From Pseudomonas sp. JAI120 (GTDB lineage: Bacteria > Pseudomonadota > Gammaproteobacteria > Pseudomonadales > Pseudomonadaceae), in contig NZ_JACHCZ010000002.1 of assembly GCF_014207255.1 (NCBI RefSeq), forward strand, positions 124,001 through 188,000: a stretch of DNA of 64,000 nt, read 5' to 3'. The stretch's first letter is position 1; each line of letters opens with the position of its first letter. Position numbers and translations under genes: made by a program. The notes below the pieces were generated by a model that saw nothing but the letters and a program-made list of their open reading frames with translations, was not told the DNA's origin and made no database searches. Positions 33,779 to 41,678 of the stretch are shown here, piece after piece.

Positions 33779-34252
33779 ATGGCACTACCGACGCTAATGA
33801 ATACCGAAATCCGCGACATGCTCATGGATTGCGGCCTGTTCGACCCTTTGCTGCCGGAAGACTTTTACGTCGCCGCCGGCTACTTCAATATCAGCAGCAT
33901 TGCCGAGGGCGAGGTGATTTTCCTCGAGGGCGATGCCGGCACCTTCATGTGCATCATCCACAGCGGCCAGGTGGCGGTGCAGAAAACCAACCACACCGGC
34001 CAGCGCCTGACCATCGCCACCCTGCGCAGCGGCCGGGCCTTTGGTGAGATGGCGGTGCTTGACGGTGAGCGGCGCTCGGCCAGCTGCGTGGCCGCCAGTG
34101 ACTGCGTGCTGTTGAACCTGGGCAAGGACGCCCTGGAAAAGATGCTCAATGAAACGCCGCGTGTGGCGGCGAAGATCATCCGCGCAATCGCCATCGCGTT
34201 GTCCAAGCGCCTGCGCATGGCCGATGGGCAATTACTCTCCCAACCGTTTTAA
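33779..34252 (+). CDS. Cyclic-nucleotide-binding domain protein
   Basis: A 157-residue single-domain protein with the cNMP-binding beta-barrel. The phosphate-binding cassette reads RAFGEMAVLDGERRSASCVA (about 86-105), keeping the FGE glutamate and the R-S-A of the consensus, so cAMP or cGMP binding is plausible. There is no helix-turn-helix or other output domain after it, unlike Crp or Vfr; it ends with a helix (AAKIIRAIAIALSKRLRMADG). The start could also be the ATG six codons later. Its TAA shares the four bases TTAA with the stop of the convergent gene. Confidence 0.85.
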   Translation: MALPTLMNTEIRDMLMDCGLFDPLLPEDFYVAAGYFNISSIAEGEVIFLEGDAGTFMCIIHSGQVAVQKTNHTGQRLTIATLRSGRAFGEMAVLDGERRSASCVAASDCVLLNLGKDALEKMLNETPRVAAKIIRAIAIALSKRLRMADGQLLSQPF

Positions 34253-34527
34253 CCGCCGGGCGTCTTCGGTTTGCTGTCGTTCTGCTGCAGGCCAGGCACC
34301 GTCTGGTCCTTCGGCGGTGTCGGCAATACGATGGGCACCAACGGCGGTGAGCCGTTCGTCTTCGGCACGGCCGGCGGGGTGATCTGCGGATACAGCGTCG
34401 GCGTCGGCGTGCCCGGTGCGCCTGGGGTAGGTGCCGGTGCCACCGGTACGGTTTGCAACTCCTGAGCCTGCGCCGCACCCAATGCGAGCGCGCTCAACAC
34501 AATGACCGTTAGAATGCTGCACTTCAT
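34249..34527 (-). CDS. Small secreted proline-rich protein
   Basis: A 92-residue protein with a Sec signal peptide (MKCSILTVIVLSALALGAAQA, cleaved after AQA) and a mature part of about 70 residues in which about one third is proline (VPVAPAPTPGAPGTPTPTLY and VLPTPPKDQTVPGL). It is probably unstructured in the periplasm. I recognise no family. The start is chosen for the signal peptide and for GGAG six bases upstream; an ATG four codons earlier is possible. It overlaps the stop of the convergent cNMP-binding gene and is divergent from the methyltransferase-like gene. Confidence 0.7.
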   Translation of the reverse strand: MKCSILTVIVLSALALGAAQAQELQTVPVAPAPTPGAPGTPTPTLYPQITPPAVPKTNGSPPLVPIVLPTPPKDQTVPGLQQNDSKPKTPGG

Positions 34528-34605
34528 CGATGGCTCCATGGCCTGACCGGAATGTCGTAAGGCTACTCCCAACCGCGCAAGAATGCCCTTCCCAATGAGA
34601 TTTCC

Positions 34606-35292
34606 ATGAAACGTTTCGTTCTGCTGGACACCACCCCGATCCCCGACAACGGCGGTGCCTTGTGCCTGTTCGAATACGGTGAAGACTTTGTCATCAAGAT
34701 CCAGGGCGGTGACGGCGGCCAGTTGATGAACACGCGCATGCACGGCTCCGAAGACGCGCTGGCGGAAATCCCTTGCCGCAAGGTCGCGGGGCGCCCGGGC
34801 TCACGGGTGTTGATCGGCGGGTTGGGCATGGGCTTCACCTTGGCCTCGGCGCTCAAGCACCTGGGCAAGACCGCCGAAGTGGTGGTGGCGGAACTGGTGC
34901 CCGGTGTTGTGGAATGGAACCGTGGGCCGCTGGGGGAAAAGTCCGGCCGCCCACTGCTGGACCCGCGCACGGTGATCCGCATGGAAGACGTGGCCAAGGT
35001 GCTGCAGGCCGAGCCCCAGGGCTTTGACGCGATCATGCTCGACGTCGACAACGGCCCCGAAGGCCTCACGCAGAAGGCCAACAGCTGGCTCTACTCAGCC
35101 GGTGGCCTGGCCGCCTGCGCCAAGGCCTTGCGGCCCAAGGGCGTACTGGCGGTATGGTCCGCCAGCGCCGACAAGCTGTTCAGCGACAAACTGCGCAAGG
35201 CCGGTTTCAAGGCCGAGGAAGTGCAGGTGTTTGCCCACGGCAACAAGGGCACCCGGCACACCATCTGGATAGCGGAGAAGCTCAAGGGCTGA
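34606..35292 (+). CDS. Spermidine synthase-like methyltransferase-fold protein
   Basis: A 228-residue Rossmann protein resembling spermidine synthases (SpeE-like). The dinucleotide/SAM motif is VLIGGLGMGFTLASALKHLG (about 69-88), the acidic residue that follows is VVVAELVPGVVEWN, and the active-site region reads DAIMLDVDNGPEGLTQKAN. It lacks the N-terminal beta-hairpin domain in full, so amine specificity is doubtful; many such proteins are free-standing and uncharacterised. The ATG has GAGATTTCC upstream. No partner gene for polyamine synthesis lies beside it. Confidence 0.8.
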   Translation: MKRFVLLDTTPIPDNGGALCLFEYGEDFVIKIQGGDGGQLMNTRMHGSEDALAEIPCRKVAGRPGSRVLIGGLGMGFTLASALKHLGKTAEVVVAELVPGVVEWNRGPLGEKSGRPLLDPRTVIRMEDVAKVLQAEPQGFDAIMLDVDNGPEGLTQKANSWLYSAGGLAACAKALRPKGVLAVWSASADKLFSDKLRKAGFKAEEVQVFAHGNKGTRHTIWIAEKLKG

Positions 35293-35332
35293 GCACGCTT
35301 CTCAAGACACCCCTCCCCCATTTCTATCCCCG

Positions 35333-36253
35333 TCAGTCGTGGGATTTGCGGTAGTCGATCACGTACGGCACTTTTTTGTCGAAGGTCTTCTGCAGCTCAT
35401 CGCGGTCCAACTGGGTCATGCCGCCCAGTTGATGGGCGGTGAAACCGCTGTCACCCACCTGTGAGCCCGGCGCCAGGCCGACCATGCGCTTGGCGACCGC
35501 TTCGATAGCGTCCTTGTAGCCGCCTTTCTTGTTCAGGTTGTACTGGCCCAGATCAATCTGCGTGCGCAGCCAGTTGCCCCAATAGAACTCCAGGAACTCC
35601 GGTGCGATCTCGCCGCCATCCGGCTTGCCATAGGCGGCCTTGCGAGTGAAATACACCAGGCTGCGGAAGGTGTCGTCCTGCAGGTTCTTGAACCCCAGGT
35701 GCGCCGGCAGTTGTTCCGGCGGCAAGGTCTGGCCTTGGTTATCCTTGAGCCAGACCTTGCGGGCCGCTTCCATGCGCTGCCAGAAGCTCGCCATGTTCGG
35801 GCTGTTGCTGAAGTCGTCGGTGACCTTGACCCACATCTTCAAGCGCGGGCCGCCGCCGGGCACTTCCCACAAGGTGGTGAAACTGTGGTGACCGTCGGTC
35901 AGGTACAGCTGGCTGGCGGGGCCGACCACCACGGTTTTCATGTCTTCGGGATGGGTGCCCACCGGGTCCTTGCAGGTGAAGCTGTCGGGCTGGTGCAGGG
36001 CAGCCTTGTTGGGCACCTTGTCGGCCTCGCCCTGGCCGTTGGTTTCGCAGTATTCATCGAAGACCTTGGCGGGTTTGTCGGCGAACAAGCCCAGGCTGTA
36101 ATAGATCTGGTCGAAGCCCACCACTGCTTGGGTCGGATGCAATTGTTCAAGGGCAACTTCGACCACCTGCCCGGGTTTGGGCGTCGAGAACGCCTGGGCC
36201 TGAAGGGTAGCGACACTCAGTAGCAGTGCAACAGTCCATGAAAGCAGACGCAT
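35333..36253 (-). CDS. Secreted ParB/Srx-fold protein
   Basis: A 306-residue protein with a Sec signal peptide (LLSWTVALLLSVATLQAQA) followed by a ParB/sulfiredoxin-like N-terminal domain: VVEVALEQLHPTQAVVGFDQI (about 30-50) and, after an insert, YLTDGHHSFTTLWEV (about 117-131), which stands where ParB proteins have their GxxR/H nucleotide-binding loop. The mature protein has only two cysteines (EYCETNG and FTCKDP), suited to a disulfide in the periplasm. The C-terminal half is helical without a known domain. I recall this family in Pseudomonas as ParB-like secreted proteins with no known role. It stands alone; the fold is normally cytosolic, which makes export notable. Confidence 0.8.
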   Translation of the reverse strand: MRLLSWTVALLLSVATLQAQAFSTPKPGQVVEVALEQLHPTQAVVGFDQIYYSLGLFADKPAKVFDEYCETNGQGEADKVPNKAALHQPDSFTCKDPVGTHPEDMKTVVVGPASQLYLTDGHHSFTTLWEVPGGGPRLKMWVKVTDDFSNSPNMASFWQRMEAARKVWLKDNQGQTLPPEQLPAHLGFKNLQDDTFRSLVYFTRKAAYGKPDGGEIAPEFLEFYWGNWLRTQIDLGQYNLNKKGGYKDAIEAVAKRMVGLAPGSQVGDSGFTAHQLGGMTQLDRDELQKTFDKKVPYVIDYRKSHD

Positions 36254-36356
36254 GTTTTTCAGATCCTTATGAGTAAAGTAAATCGATCCTAGCGGTCATT
36301 TGCGGCGCAAGCGGCTAGAATCAACCCTATCCGTGACCACCAAATAGCCAGGAGCC

Positions 36357-36734
36357 ATGATGAGCTCGACCAACCCGCCCTCCCACACCGCCAAGCTGGA
36401 CCGCATCCTTGCCGATGCCCAGCGCGACCGGGAAATGGGCTACCGCGACAAAGCCCTGAAGATGTACCCGCACGTGTGCGGCCGCTGCGCCCGTGAGTTC
36501 GCCGGCAAGCGCTTGAGTGAACTGACCGTACACCACCGTAACCACAATCATGATGACAATCCCCAGGATGGCTCGAACTGGGAGTTGCTGTGCCTGTACT
36601 GCCACGACAACGAACACTCGCGCTACACCGACCAGCAGTACTTCGGCGAAGGCTCCACCAGCAGCCCGACGATCGCCAAGGCTACGCACAACCCGTTTGC
36701 GGCGTTGGCGGGGTTGATGAAGAAAGACGACTGA
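36357..36734 (+). CDS. yajD: HNH nuclease family protein YajD
   Basis: A 125-residue protein with a zinc-ribbon-supported HNH motif: HVCGRCAREF and LLCLYCHDNEH give two CxxC pairs, and LTVHHRNHNHDDNP with GSNWELLCLYCHDNEH gives the HNH core (histidine pair, asparagine, histidine). This fits the YajD family of putative endonucleases found widely in gammaproteobacteria; substrate and role are unknown. GGAG precedes the ATG; a second ATG directly follows the first. It is divergent from the ParB-fold gene and followed by a REP pair. Confidence 0.88.
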   Translation: MMSSTNPPSHTAKLDRILADAQRDREMGYRDKALKMYPHVCGRCAREFAGKRLSELTVHHRNHNHDDNPQDGSNWELLCLYCHDNEHSRYTDQQYFGEGSTSSPTIAKATHNPFAALAGLMKKDD

Positions 36735-36760
36735 AGAGTGTTGTCGCCTGTCCTGGCCTC

Positions 36761-36836
36761 ATCGGGAGCAAGCCCCCTCCCACATTTTGAGTTGTGAACA
36801 CTTTCAAATGTGGGAGGGGGCTTGCTCCCGATAGCG
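36761..36836. repeat. REPIN: inverted pair of REP sequences (yajD/rRNA methylase gap)
   Basis: ATCGGGAGCAAGCCCCCTCC is followed by the inverted copy GTGGGAGGGGGCTTGCTCCC, with 17 bases between the facing ATTTT/AAAT ends. The order is opposite to the pairs near 20.8, 53.8 and 58 kb (tails outward). It lies between two co-directional genes, where it may also end transcription of yajD. Confidence 0.9.
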
Positions 36837-36902
36837 TTAGCCCAAGCAATACATCACCTTCAAGCCGTATAATCGCCGTTTTTCTCCAAGGCACCCTTCC
36901 CC

Positions 36903-37370
36903 GTGGGCAATAAACGCTACAGCTGCATCGGTCTGTATAACCCCAAATCCCCCGAAAACGTTGGTTCGGTCATGCGTGCCGCCGGCTGCTACGGCGTGGC
37001 CTCGGTGTTCTACACCGGCGTGCGTTACGAGCGCGCGCGGGACTTCATCACCGACACCAAGAAGGTCCACCACGATATTCCGCTGATCGGCATCGATGAC
37101 CTGAAGAAGATCCTGCCGCTGGGCTGCATCCCGGTCGCCGTGGAGCTGGTGGAAGGCGCCCGCCCGCTGCCCGAATACACCCACCCCGACCGCGCGCTGT
37201 ATATCTTCGGCCCTGAAGACGGGTCGCTGGATAAAGACATCCGCGACTGGTGCGAAGACGTCGTGTACATCCCGACCACTGGCTGCATGAACCTCGCTGC
37301 CACCGTCAACGTGGTGCTCTACGACCGCATGGCCAAGGGCAACAACACCCGTTCGGGCCCCAAGTACTGA
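36903..37370 (+). CDS. SPOUT-class RNA 2'-O-methyltransferase, TrmH family
   Basis: A 155-residue knotted methyltransferase. The three SPOUT motifs are NVGSVMRAAGCYG (about 19-31), YIFGPEDGSLD and YIPTTGCMNLAATVNVVLYDR. The size matches the minimal catalytic domain, without the RNA-binding extension of RlmB or TrmH, so the target may be tRNA or rRNA but cannot be named. The start is a GTG with AAGG upstream. It lies alone in its orientation between a REPIN and the next small gene 67 bases downstream. Confidence 0.88.
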   Translation: MGNKRYSCIGLYNPKSPENVGSVMRAAGCYGVASVFYTGVRYERARDFITDTKKVHHDIPLIGIDDLKKILPLGCIPVAVELVEGARPLPEYTHPDRALYIFGPEDGSLDKDIRDWCEDVVYIPTTGCMNLAATVNVVLYDRMAKGNNTRSGPKY

Positions 37371-37437
37371 TTTTTTGGGAACATCCGGCGCTTGCACGCA
37401 GTCAGCTGCATACACTTGCCCTTGTTGGAGACAGATC

Positions 37438-37803
37438 ATGAGCGACAGCAAAACCTTGCGACCTATCATCGAACACACCCCCTTCCAGAACCCGTCTCCC
37501 CAAAATCAGCCCACCCAGAACGTGCATGGCTGGGAACGCATCGGCTCAGTGGCCGGTGGCGTGATGATGGTGGGCAAAGGTCTGCGCCGTGGCGGGATTT
37601 TTGGGTTGATTCAGGTGGCGATCGGCGGTGTGGCGCTGGCTCGTGGCTTTACAGGGCACAGTACGCTTAAAGACAAGCTGGAACAGGGCCGCCAGGAAAT
37701 GAACAGCGTGCGCACGAAGATCGAGCGTGCGGGTGCAGAGCTGAAAAGCCTGAAGACCAAGGCGGAAGTGGCGGCTGAGAAGGCCGTTAAAACCACTGGT
37801 TAG
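37438..37803 (+). CDS. DUF2892/YgaP-like small membrane protein with coiled-coil tail
   Basis: A 121-residue protein. The first 30 residues are polar and Pro/Gln-rich. Residues about 31-75 (ERIGSVAGGVMMVGKGLRRG then IFGLIQVAIGGVALARGFTG) form two short hydrophobic segments like DUF2892. The tail (LKDKLEQGRQEMNSVRTKI and following) has heptads consistent with a coiled coil. GAGACAGATC precedes the ATG. It is 67 bases after the SPOUT gene and could be co-transcribed with it. A REP pair ends the unit. The function is unknown. Confidence 0.75.
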   Translation: MSDSKTLRPIIEHTPFQNPSPQNQPTQNVHGWERIGSVAGGVMMVGKGLRRGGIFGLIQVAIGGVALARGFTGHSTLKDKLEQGRQEMNSVRTKIERAGAELKSLKTKAEVAAEKAVKTTG

Positions 37804-37807
37804 ATTC

Positions 37808-37841
37808 AAATGTGGGAGGAGGCTTACCCCTCCCACATTTT
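37808..37841. repeat. Short REP inverted repeat (small-membrane-protein/M61-like gap)
   Basis: AAATGTGGGAGGAGGCTTACCCCTCCCACATTTT: the two arms are joined by only a few bases, so it folds into a single strong hairpin between convergent genes. Confidence 0.8.
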
Positions 37842-37861
37842 GTTTTGTGTATGGCGAAGAC

Positions 37862-39082
37862 TCAGCGTAACAACTTGCTGTCGAGCACCACCGACGATTC
37901 GCCGATGATGCTCTCCGCCAACTGCACGAACTCCGCAGTGGTGATGCTGTTGGCGCGCATCACCGCTTGCGCGAGGTCATCGAGGGAGCGCTTGTTGTGG
38001 GTTTTCACGCGGATCTCGCGGTCCAGCTCCTGCAACACCAGCACCGCCCGTGACACCGTCGCGCCGCTGACGTGGTCGCCGCGCAGGCTGGTCACGTCCT
38101 TGCCCTCCTTGGCCAACCGCGCCTGTATCGCCTGATAGCGCTCATCGGTAACCCCGCCTGCGCGGCGCACCAATTCGATGGCGTAGTACTCGCCCAGCCC
38201 TTCGCTGATCCAGTCGCTGCTGTCGTGGTCGTTGAAGCGGCCAATCGCCTGCACCACTTCGCGAATCAACGGGCTGCTGCCGTTCTCGCTGACCAGCGGC
38301 GTGCGGCTGTTGAGGTAGATCGAGTCGCGCGCCGAGAACGCACCACGGCGCATCGGATCGCTGGCGCCCACCACCAACAGCTTGGCCGGATGACGTGGGA
38401 ACGCCGCTTCGACCTGCGGCCAGACAAAGGTCAGCAGTGTCAGCACATCCATACGCCGCATGGCTTGGCCCTTGGGCGAGGCGATGGTCACTTCGGTCTC
38501 GCCCAGGCGCACGCGGCGGCTGCCGAGGGTGCCGGCGAGCATCCAGCCGGTGGGCCGGTCGAACAGCCGCGAGACGTTGTCGATGCGGAATTTGTTCTTG
38601 CCGATGCGCGGCCAGGCGGTTTCGATGCTTTTCCAGCCGGCCGGCAGTTCGAACATCAGGCGCGAGACCAGCTCCACACCGTCCTGCTGGTCGAGGCGTG
38701 CGGGGGGCACCAGGTCTTCGCCGCGAAACAGCGCCCAGCTCGGCGTCATCCGCGCTTCATAAATACCCGGTTTGCGCGCGTGGCTCAGGCGTACACGGTA
38801 GGTCAGGCTGGCCTTGCTGGCGCTGGGTTGCCACAGGCCACGATGATCAGTGACGCTCCACTGGCCATCGGCCTTGAAGTCGCTGTAGTCGCCAGCGCGC
38901 CCCAGGTCAAAGTTCAGGCTACGCACCGCCGAGCCCTGGGAGAGGCTCACCCGCACCTCGGCCTGATCGCTCTGGGGCAGCAGCTTGACGTGATAATCCA
39001 CATCCACCTTCTTCGCGCACCACGCAGGCATGCTCAACGCCAGCAACACCAGGCTTGCCGCCAGCTTGGTTCCCGCCCTCAT
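37862..39082 (-). CDS. Secreted M61-like peptidase homologue lacking the zinc-binding motif
   Basis: A 406-residue exported protein with a signal peptide (TKLAASLVLLALSMPAWCA). The N-terminal beta domain (VDYHVKLLPQSDQAEVRVSL) and the later DSSDWISEGLGEYYAIELV are like M61 glycyl aminopeptidases, where the last segment holds the third zinc ligand. The expected HExxH, however, reads REVVQ (codons 38263-38249, in SPLIREVVQAIGRF), so both histidines are gone. It should therefore not bind zinc in the usual way; a structural or binding role is likely. AAGGAG sits five bases before the ATG, chosen over the GTG two codons earlier. It is upstream of nothing obvious; YcgN follows at its 5' side. Confidence 0.72.
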   Translation of the reverse strand: MRAGTKLAASLVLLALSMPAWCAKKVDVDYHVKLLPQSDQAEVRVSLSQGSAVRSLNFDLGRAGDYSDFKADGQWSVTDHRGLWQPSASKASLTYRVRLSHARKPGIYEARMTPSWALFRGEDLVPPARLDQQDGVELVSRLMFELPAGWKSIETAWPRIGKNKFRIDNVSRLFDRPTGWMLAGTLGSRRVRLGETEVTIASPKGQAMRRMDVLTLLTFVWPQVEAAFPRHPAKLLVVGASDPMRRGAFSARDSIYLNSRTPLVSENGSSPLIREVVQAIGRFNDHDSSDWISEGLGEYYAIELVRRAGGVTDERYQAIQARLAKEGKDVTSLRGDHVSGATVSRAVLVLQELDREIRVKTHNKRSLDDLAQAVMRANSITTAEFVQLAESIIGESSVVLDSKLLR

Positions 39083-39095
39083 ACACACTCCTTGT

Positions 39096-39545
39096 TCAGC
39101 CCGCGCGGAAGATCAGGTAATCCTCCCAGTCGTCTTCGGGCACGCTGCCTTCGCTGAGCATGCGCCCGGACTGGGAAATGCGTTCGTGGTGCACGGCGTC
39201 GCGGTCACCGCAAACCAGGTGGTGCCACAACGGCAGGTCCTTGCGCTCGCTGACCAGGCGGTAACCACAGGTGGGCGGCAGCCATTTGAACTGATCGGCC
39301 TGGCCTGGGGTCAGCTGGATGCAGTCGGGCACCGAGGCGCGGCGGTTGGGGTAGTCAGTGCACTGGCAGGTTTTCAGGTCCAGCAGTTTGCAGGCTATGC
39401 GCGTGTAATAGACGCTGTTGTCGTCTTCATCCTCAAGCTTTTGCAGGCAGCACAGGCCACAGCCGTCGCACAACGACTCCCACTCCTCCTGGTCGAGGTG
39501 TTCAAGGGTTTTGCGTATCCAGAAAGGTTCGACTTTGGCGGCCAT
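39096..39545 (-). CDS. YcgN/UPF0260 cysteine-cluster protein
   Basis: A 149-residue cytosolic protein with the CxxCxxCC-type cluster [11 protein letters not shown] (about 25-35) and further cysteines in [34 protein letters not shown] and LVCGDRD. UPF0260 proteins are thought to bind zinc or an iron-sulfur cluster; no activity is established. The length fits E. coli YcgN. It lies 13 bases upstream of the M61-like gene on the same strand and is probably co-transcribed with it. In E. coli the family occurs near ycgL, and a YcgL gene is also close here (2.3 kb). Confidence 0.9.
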   Translation of the reverse strand: MAAKVEPFWIRKTLEHLDQEEWESLCDGCGLCCLQKLEDEDDNSVYYTRIACKLLDLKTCQCTDYPNRRASVPDCIQLTPGQADQFKWLPPTCGYRLVSERKDLPLWHHLVCGDRDAVHHERISQSGRMLSEGSVPEDDWEDYLIFRAG

Positions 39546-39698
39546 GGCTCTACATCGGTATCGGTAGGTGAAAAGGCCGCCAGTCTAGTGCCCAAGACCC
39601 CTGGGGCCAAGCGCTTACGACTGACGGCGTTCCAAGACTTGTCAGTCTAGTGGGGGCGCAGTAGCTTTGAGCGCCGAATTGACGATCAGGAGCTGTCC

Positions 39699-40283
39699 AT
39701 GACACGCGTTGCCGATTACCCGATCCATACCCAGTTCACCGAACGCTGGTCGCCGCGCGCCTTTACCGGCGAGAGCATCCCGCAGGAAACCCTGCTGAGC
39801 TTTTTCGAAGCCGCACGCTGGGCACCGTCGGCCTACAACTCGCAGCCTTGGCGTTTTCTCTATGCGCGCCGTGACACGCCGGATTGGGAGCGCTTCCTGG
39901 GCCTGCTGAATGAATTCAACCGTAGCTGGGCGCAGCATGCGTCGGCGCTGGTGATCATCGCCTCGAAAACCGACTTCATCGCCCCCGGCGCCACGGAAGA
40001 AACCCCGGCCCTGTGGCACACCTTCGACACCGGCTCGGCCTGGGGCCACCTGGCGCTGCAAGCCAGCCTCAGCGGCTGGCACACCCACGGCATGGCCGGC
40101 TTCGATCAGGAGCTGACGCGCAAGGAGCTGAAGATTCCAGAGGGTTATGCGCTGCATGCCGCCGTTGCGGTGGGCAAGCTGGGCGACAAATCGACCTTGC
40201 CGGAGTACCTGCAAGGCCGTGAAGTGCCAAGCCCGCGCAAGCCGCTGAGCGAGTTGGTGTCGGAAGGTGACTTCAGCCTCTGA
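39699..40283 (+). CDS. Nitroreductase-family FMN protein
   Basis: A 194-residue flavoprotein of the nitroreductase fold. The N-terminal RWSPRAFTGESIPQE (FMN-binding Arg) and the segment AARWAPSAYNSQPWRFL are typical, and SAWGHLALQASLSGWHTHGM lies in the FMN region. The substrate may be nitro compounds, quinones or other acceptors; sequence alone does not decide. GAGCTGTCC precedes the ATG. It stands alone between a divergent YcgN unit and a REP hairpin. Confidence 0.88.
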   Translation: MTRVADYPIHTQFTERWSPRAFTGESIPQETLLSFFEAARWAPSAYNSQPWRFLYARRDTPDWERFLGLLNEFNRSWAQHASALVIIASKTDFIAPGATEETPALWHTFDTGSAWGHLALQASLSGWHTHGMAGFDQELTRKELKIPEGYALHAAVAVGKLGDKSTLPEYLQGREVPSPRKPLSELVSEGDFSL

Positions 40284-40298
40284 AACTGACGCACTATT

Positions 40299-40331
40299 AA
40301 AATGTGGGAGCAAGCCCCCTCCCACATTTTC
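40299..40331. repeat. Short REP inverted repeat (nitroreductase/dehydrogenase gap)
   Basis: AAAATGTGGGAGCAAGCCCCCTCCCACATTTT: arms fold into one hairpin with the central CAAGC. It ends convergent genes and could act as a terminator. Confidence 0.8.
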
Positions 40332-40344
40332 TTCCCGCGTCGGC

Positions 40345-41277
40345 TCAGTAACCGCGCTCGAAATCCACTTCCCCACGCAGGGCTTGCTTGGCCTTGTACG
40401 CACGTAGGTTTTCCAGGAACAACTCCACCATCATCGACGGCGAGGTCGGCGCGGAGCTGTGTCCGGTCAACAACAGGCCCCAGGCGGTCCAGAACGGGTG
40501 GCGTTGCGGCAACGGTTCCTGGCGGCACACGTCGATCACCGCGCCGGCCAGGTGCCCTTCTTTCAGGGCTTCGACCAGGTCGGCATCCACCACCGCCACA
40601 CCGCGCCCAACGTTGATGAACAGGCCGGTCGGCTTGAATTGCTTGAACAGCGCGGCGTCGTACAGATCATGGGTATTCGGTGTGTTGGGCAGCAGGTTGA
40701 TCACGTAGTCCACCTCCCCCACCAACCGGCCCAGTTGGTCGAGGCCGGCCACTTCGATAAACGGCGCTTGTTCCCGCGCGGTACTGGCAATGCCGTACAG
40801 CTTGACGCCAAACGGCACGAGGAACTCTGCCACGCTGCGGCCAATATCGCCGGTGCCCACGATCAACGCCTTGCGCCCTGCCAGGCTCTGGCCGGTGCGG
40901 CTGTCCCACTTGCGCTCGACCTGGCTGACCAGCCGCGCGAGTACTTCGCGCTCGTGACCCAGCATGTAGGTGAGGACAAACTCGGCCATGACCTGGCCAA
41001 AAATACCGACGGCGCGGGTCAGGCGATAGTCGCGGGGCAAGCCTTCGGCCAGCAGCGGCGTGATGCCGGCCCAGGTCGATTGCAGCCACTGCGGCTGGTG
41101 GCCCTGGCGCAGCAGCGTCGCCAACAGGTCCGGCTGGCCCAGCCATATCGGGCAATCGGCGGCCAGGCGTGAGAGCTCGGCCGAGTCGCCGCTGGTGAGC
41201 ACCTCAAGGTCCGGCGCGGCGTCATTGAGCAATTGGGCGTAGAGCGGGTGATCCTGTTCAGCAATCAGAACACGCAT
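40345..41277 (-). CDS. D-2-hydroxyacid dehydrogenase
   Basis: A 310-residue NAD(P)-dependent enzyme of the D-isomer-specific family. The Rossmann motif is ALIVGTGDIGRSVAEFLVPFG (about 137-157), with NLLPNTPNTHDLYD and FINVGRGVAVVDADLVEAL, and the catalytic His near the end in LLLTGHSSAPTS. The usual Glu of the active site lies in VIDVCRQEPLPQRHPFW. It resembles glyoxylate/hydroxypyruvate reductase-type proteins, but the substrate is not certain. It is upstream of the YcgL-rnd pair in orientation order and about 107 bases from YcgL; the synteny matches P. aeruginosa around rnd. Confidence 0.88.
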   Translation of the reverse strand: MRVLIAEQDHPLYAQLLNDAAPDLEVLTSGDSAELSRLAADCPIWLGQPDLLATLLRQGHQPQWLQSTWAGITPLLAEGLPRDYRLTRAVGIFGQVMAEFVLTYMLGHEREVLARLVSQVERKWDSRTGQSLAGRKALIVGTGDIGRSVAEFLVPFGVKLYGIASTAREQAPFIEVAGLDQLGRLVGEVDYVINLLPNTPNTHDLYDAALFKQFKPTGLFINVGRGVAVVDADLVEALKEGHLAGAVIDVCRQEPLPQRHPFWTAWGLLLTGHSSAPTSPSMMVELFLENLRAYKAKQALRGEVDFERGY

Positions 41278-41384
41278 GGTTCAAACCTTTCAAAAACAGT
41301 GCAGACGGCCGCCCGCTTCCCTACGGCCACCGCCCACTAATACGATTCCATTGAAACCTGTGCCCCGGGCGGGGCACTGCCCGA

Positions 41385-41678
41385 TCACATCGGGTCGTTG
41401 CGACGCAGCAGCTCTTCGGGCAAGTGCTCGATGTACTCGTCCTCGGCCGGCGGCATTTGCAGGTGGTAGCCCTGCTTGTCGAGGTTTTCCAGCACCACGA
41501 CGATGTCTTCGCGGGACAACTTGCGCTCGGGTGTCAGTACCATGTCGAACGCGTGGTGCGGTTTACCGAAGGCCGCCATCAACGGCTCCGGCACGCGCTC
41601 CAGCGCGTCGCTTTTGAGCACGTAGAGGTACATGCCGTCTTTTTTCAAGCTGCGATAGATGGAGCAAATACGTTTCAA
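41385..41678 (-). CDS. YcgL domain protein
   Basis: A 97-residue protein of the YcgL family ([20 protein letters not shown], then [20 protein letters not shown] and [12 protein letters not shown]). The function is not established. Its ATG overlaps the TGA of rnd by four bases, so the two are translationally coupled. That pairing with RNase D is conserved in pseudomonads and suggests a link to RNA metabolism. Confidence 0.93.
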   Translation of the reverse strand: MKRICSIYRSLKKDGMYLYVLKSDALERVPEPLMAAFGKPHHAFDMVLTPERKLSREDIVVVLENLDKQGYHLQMPPAEDEYIEHLPEELLRRNDPM

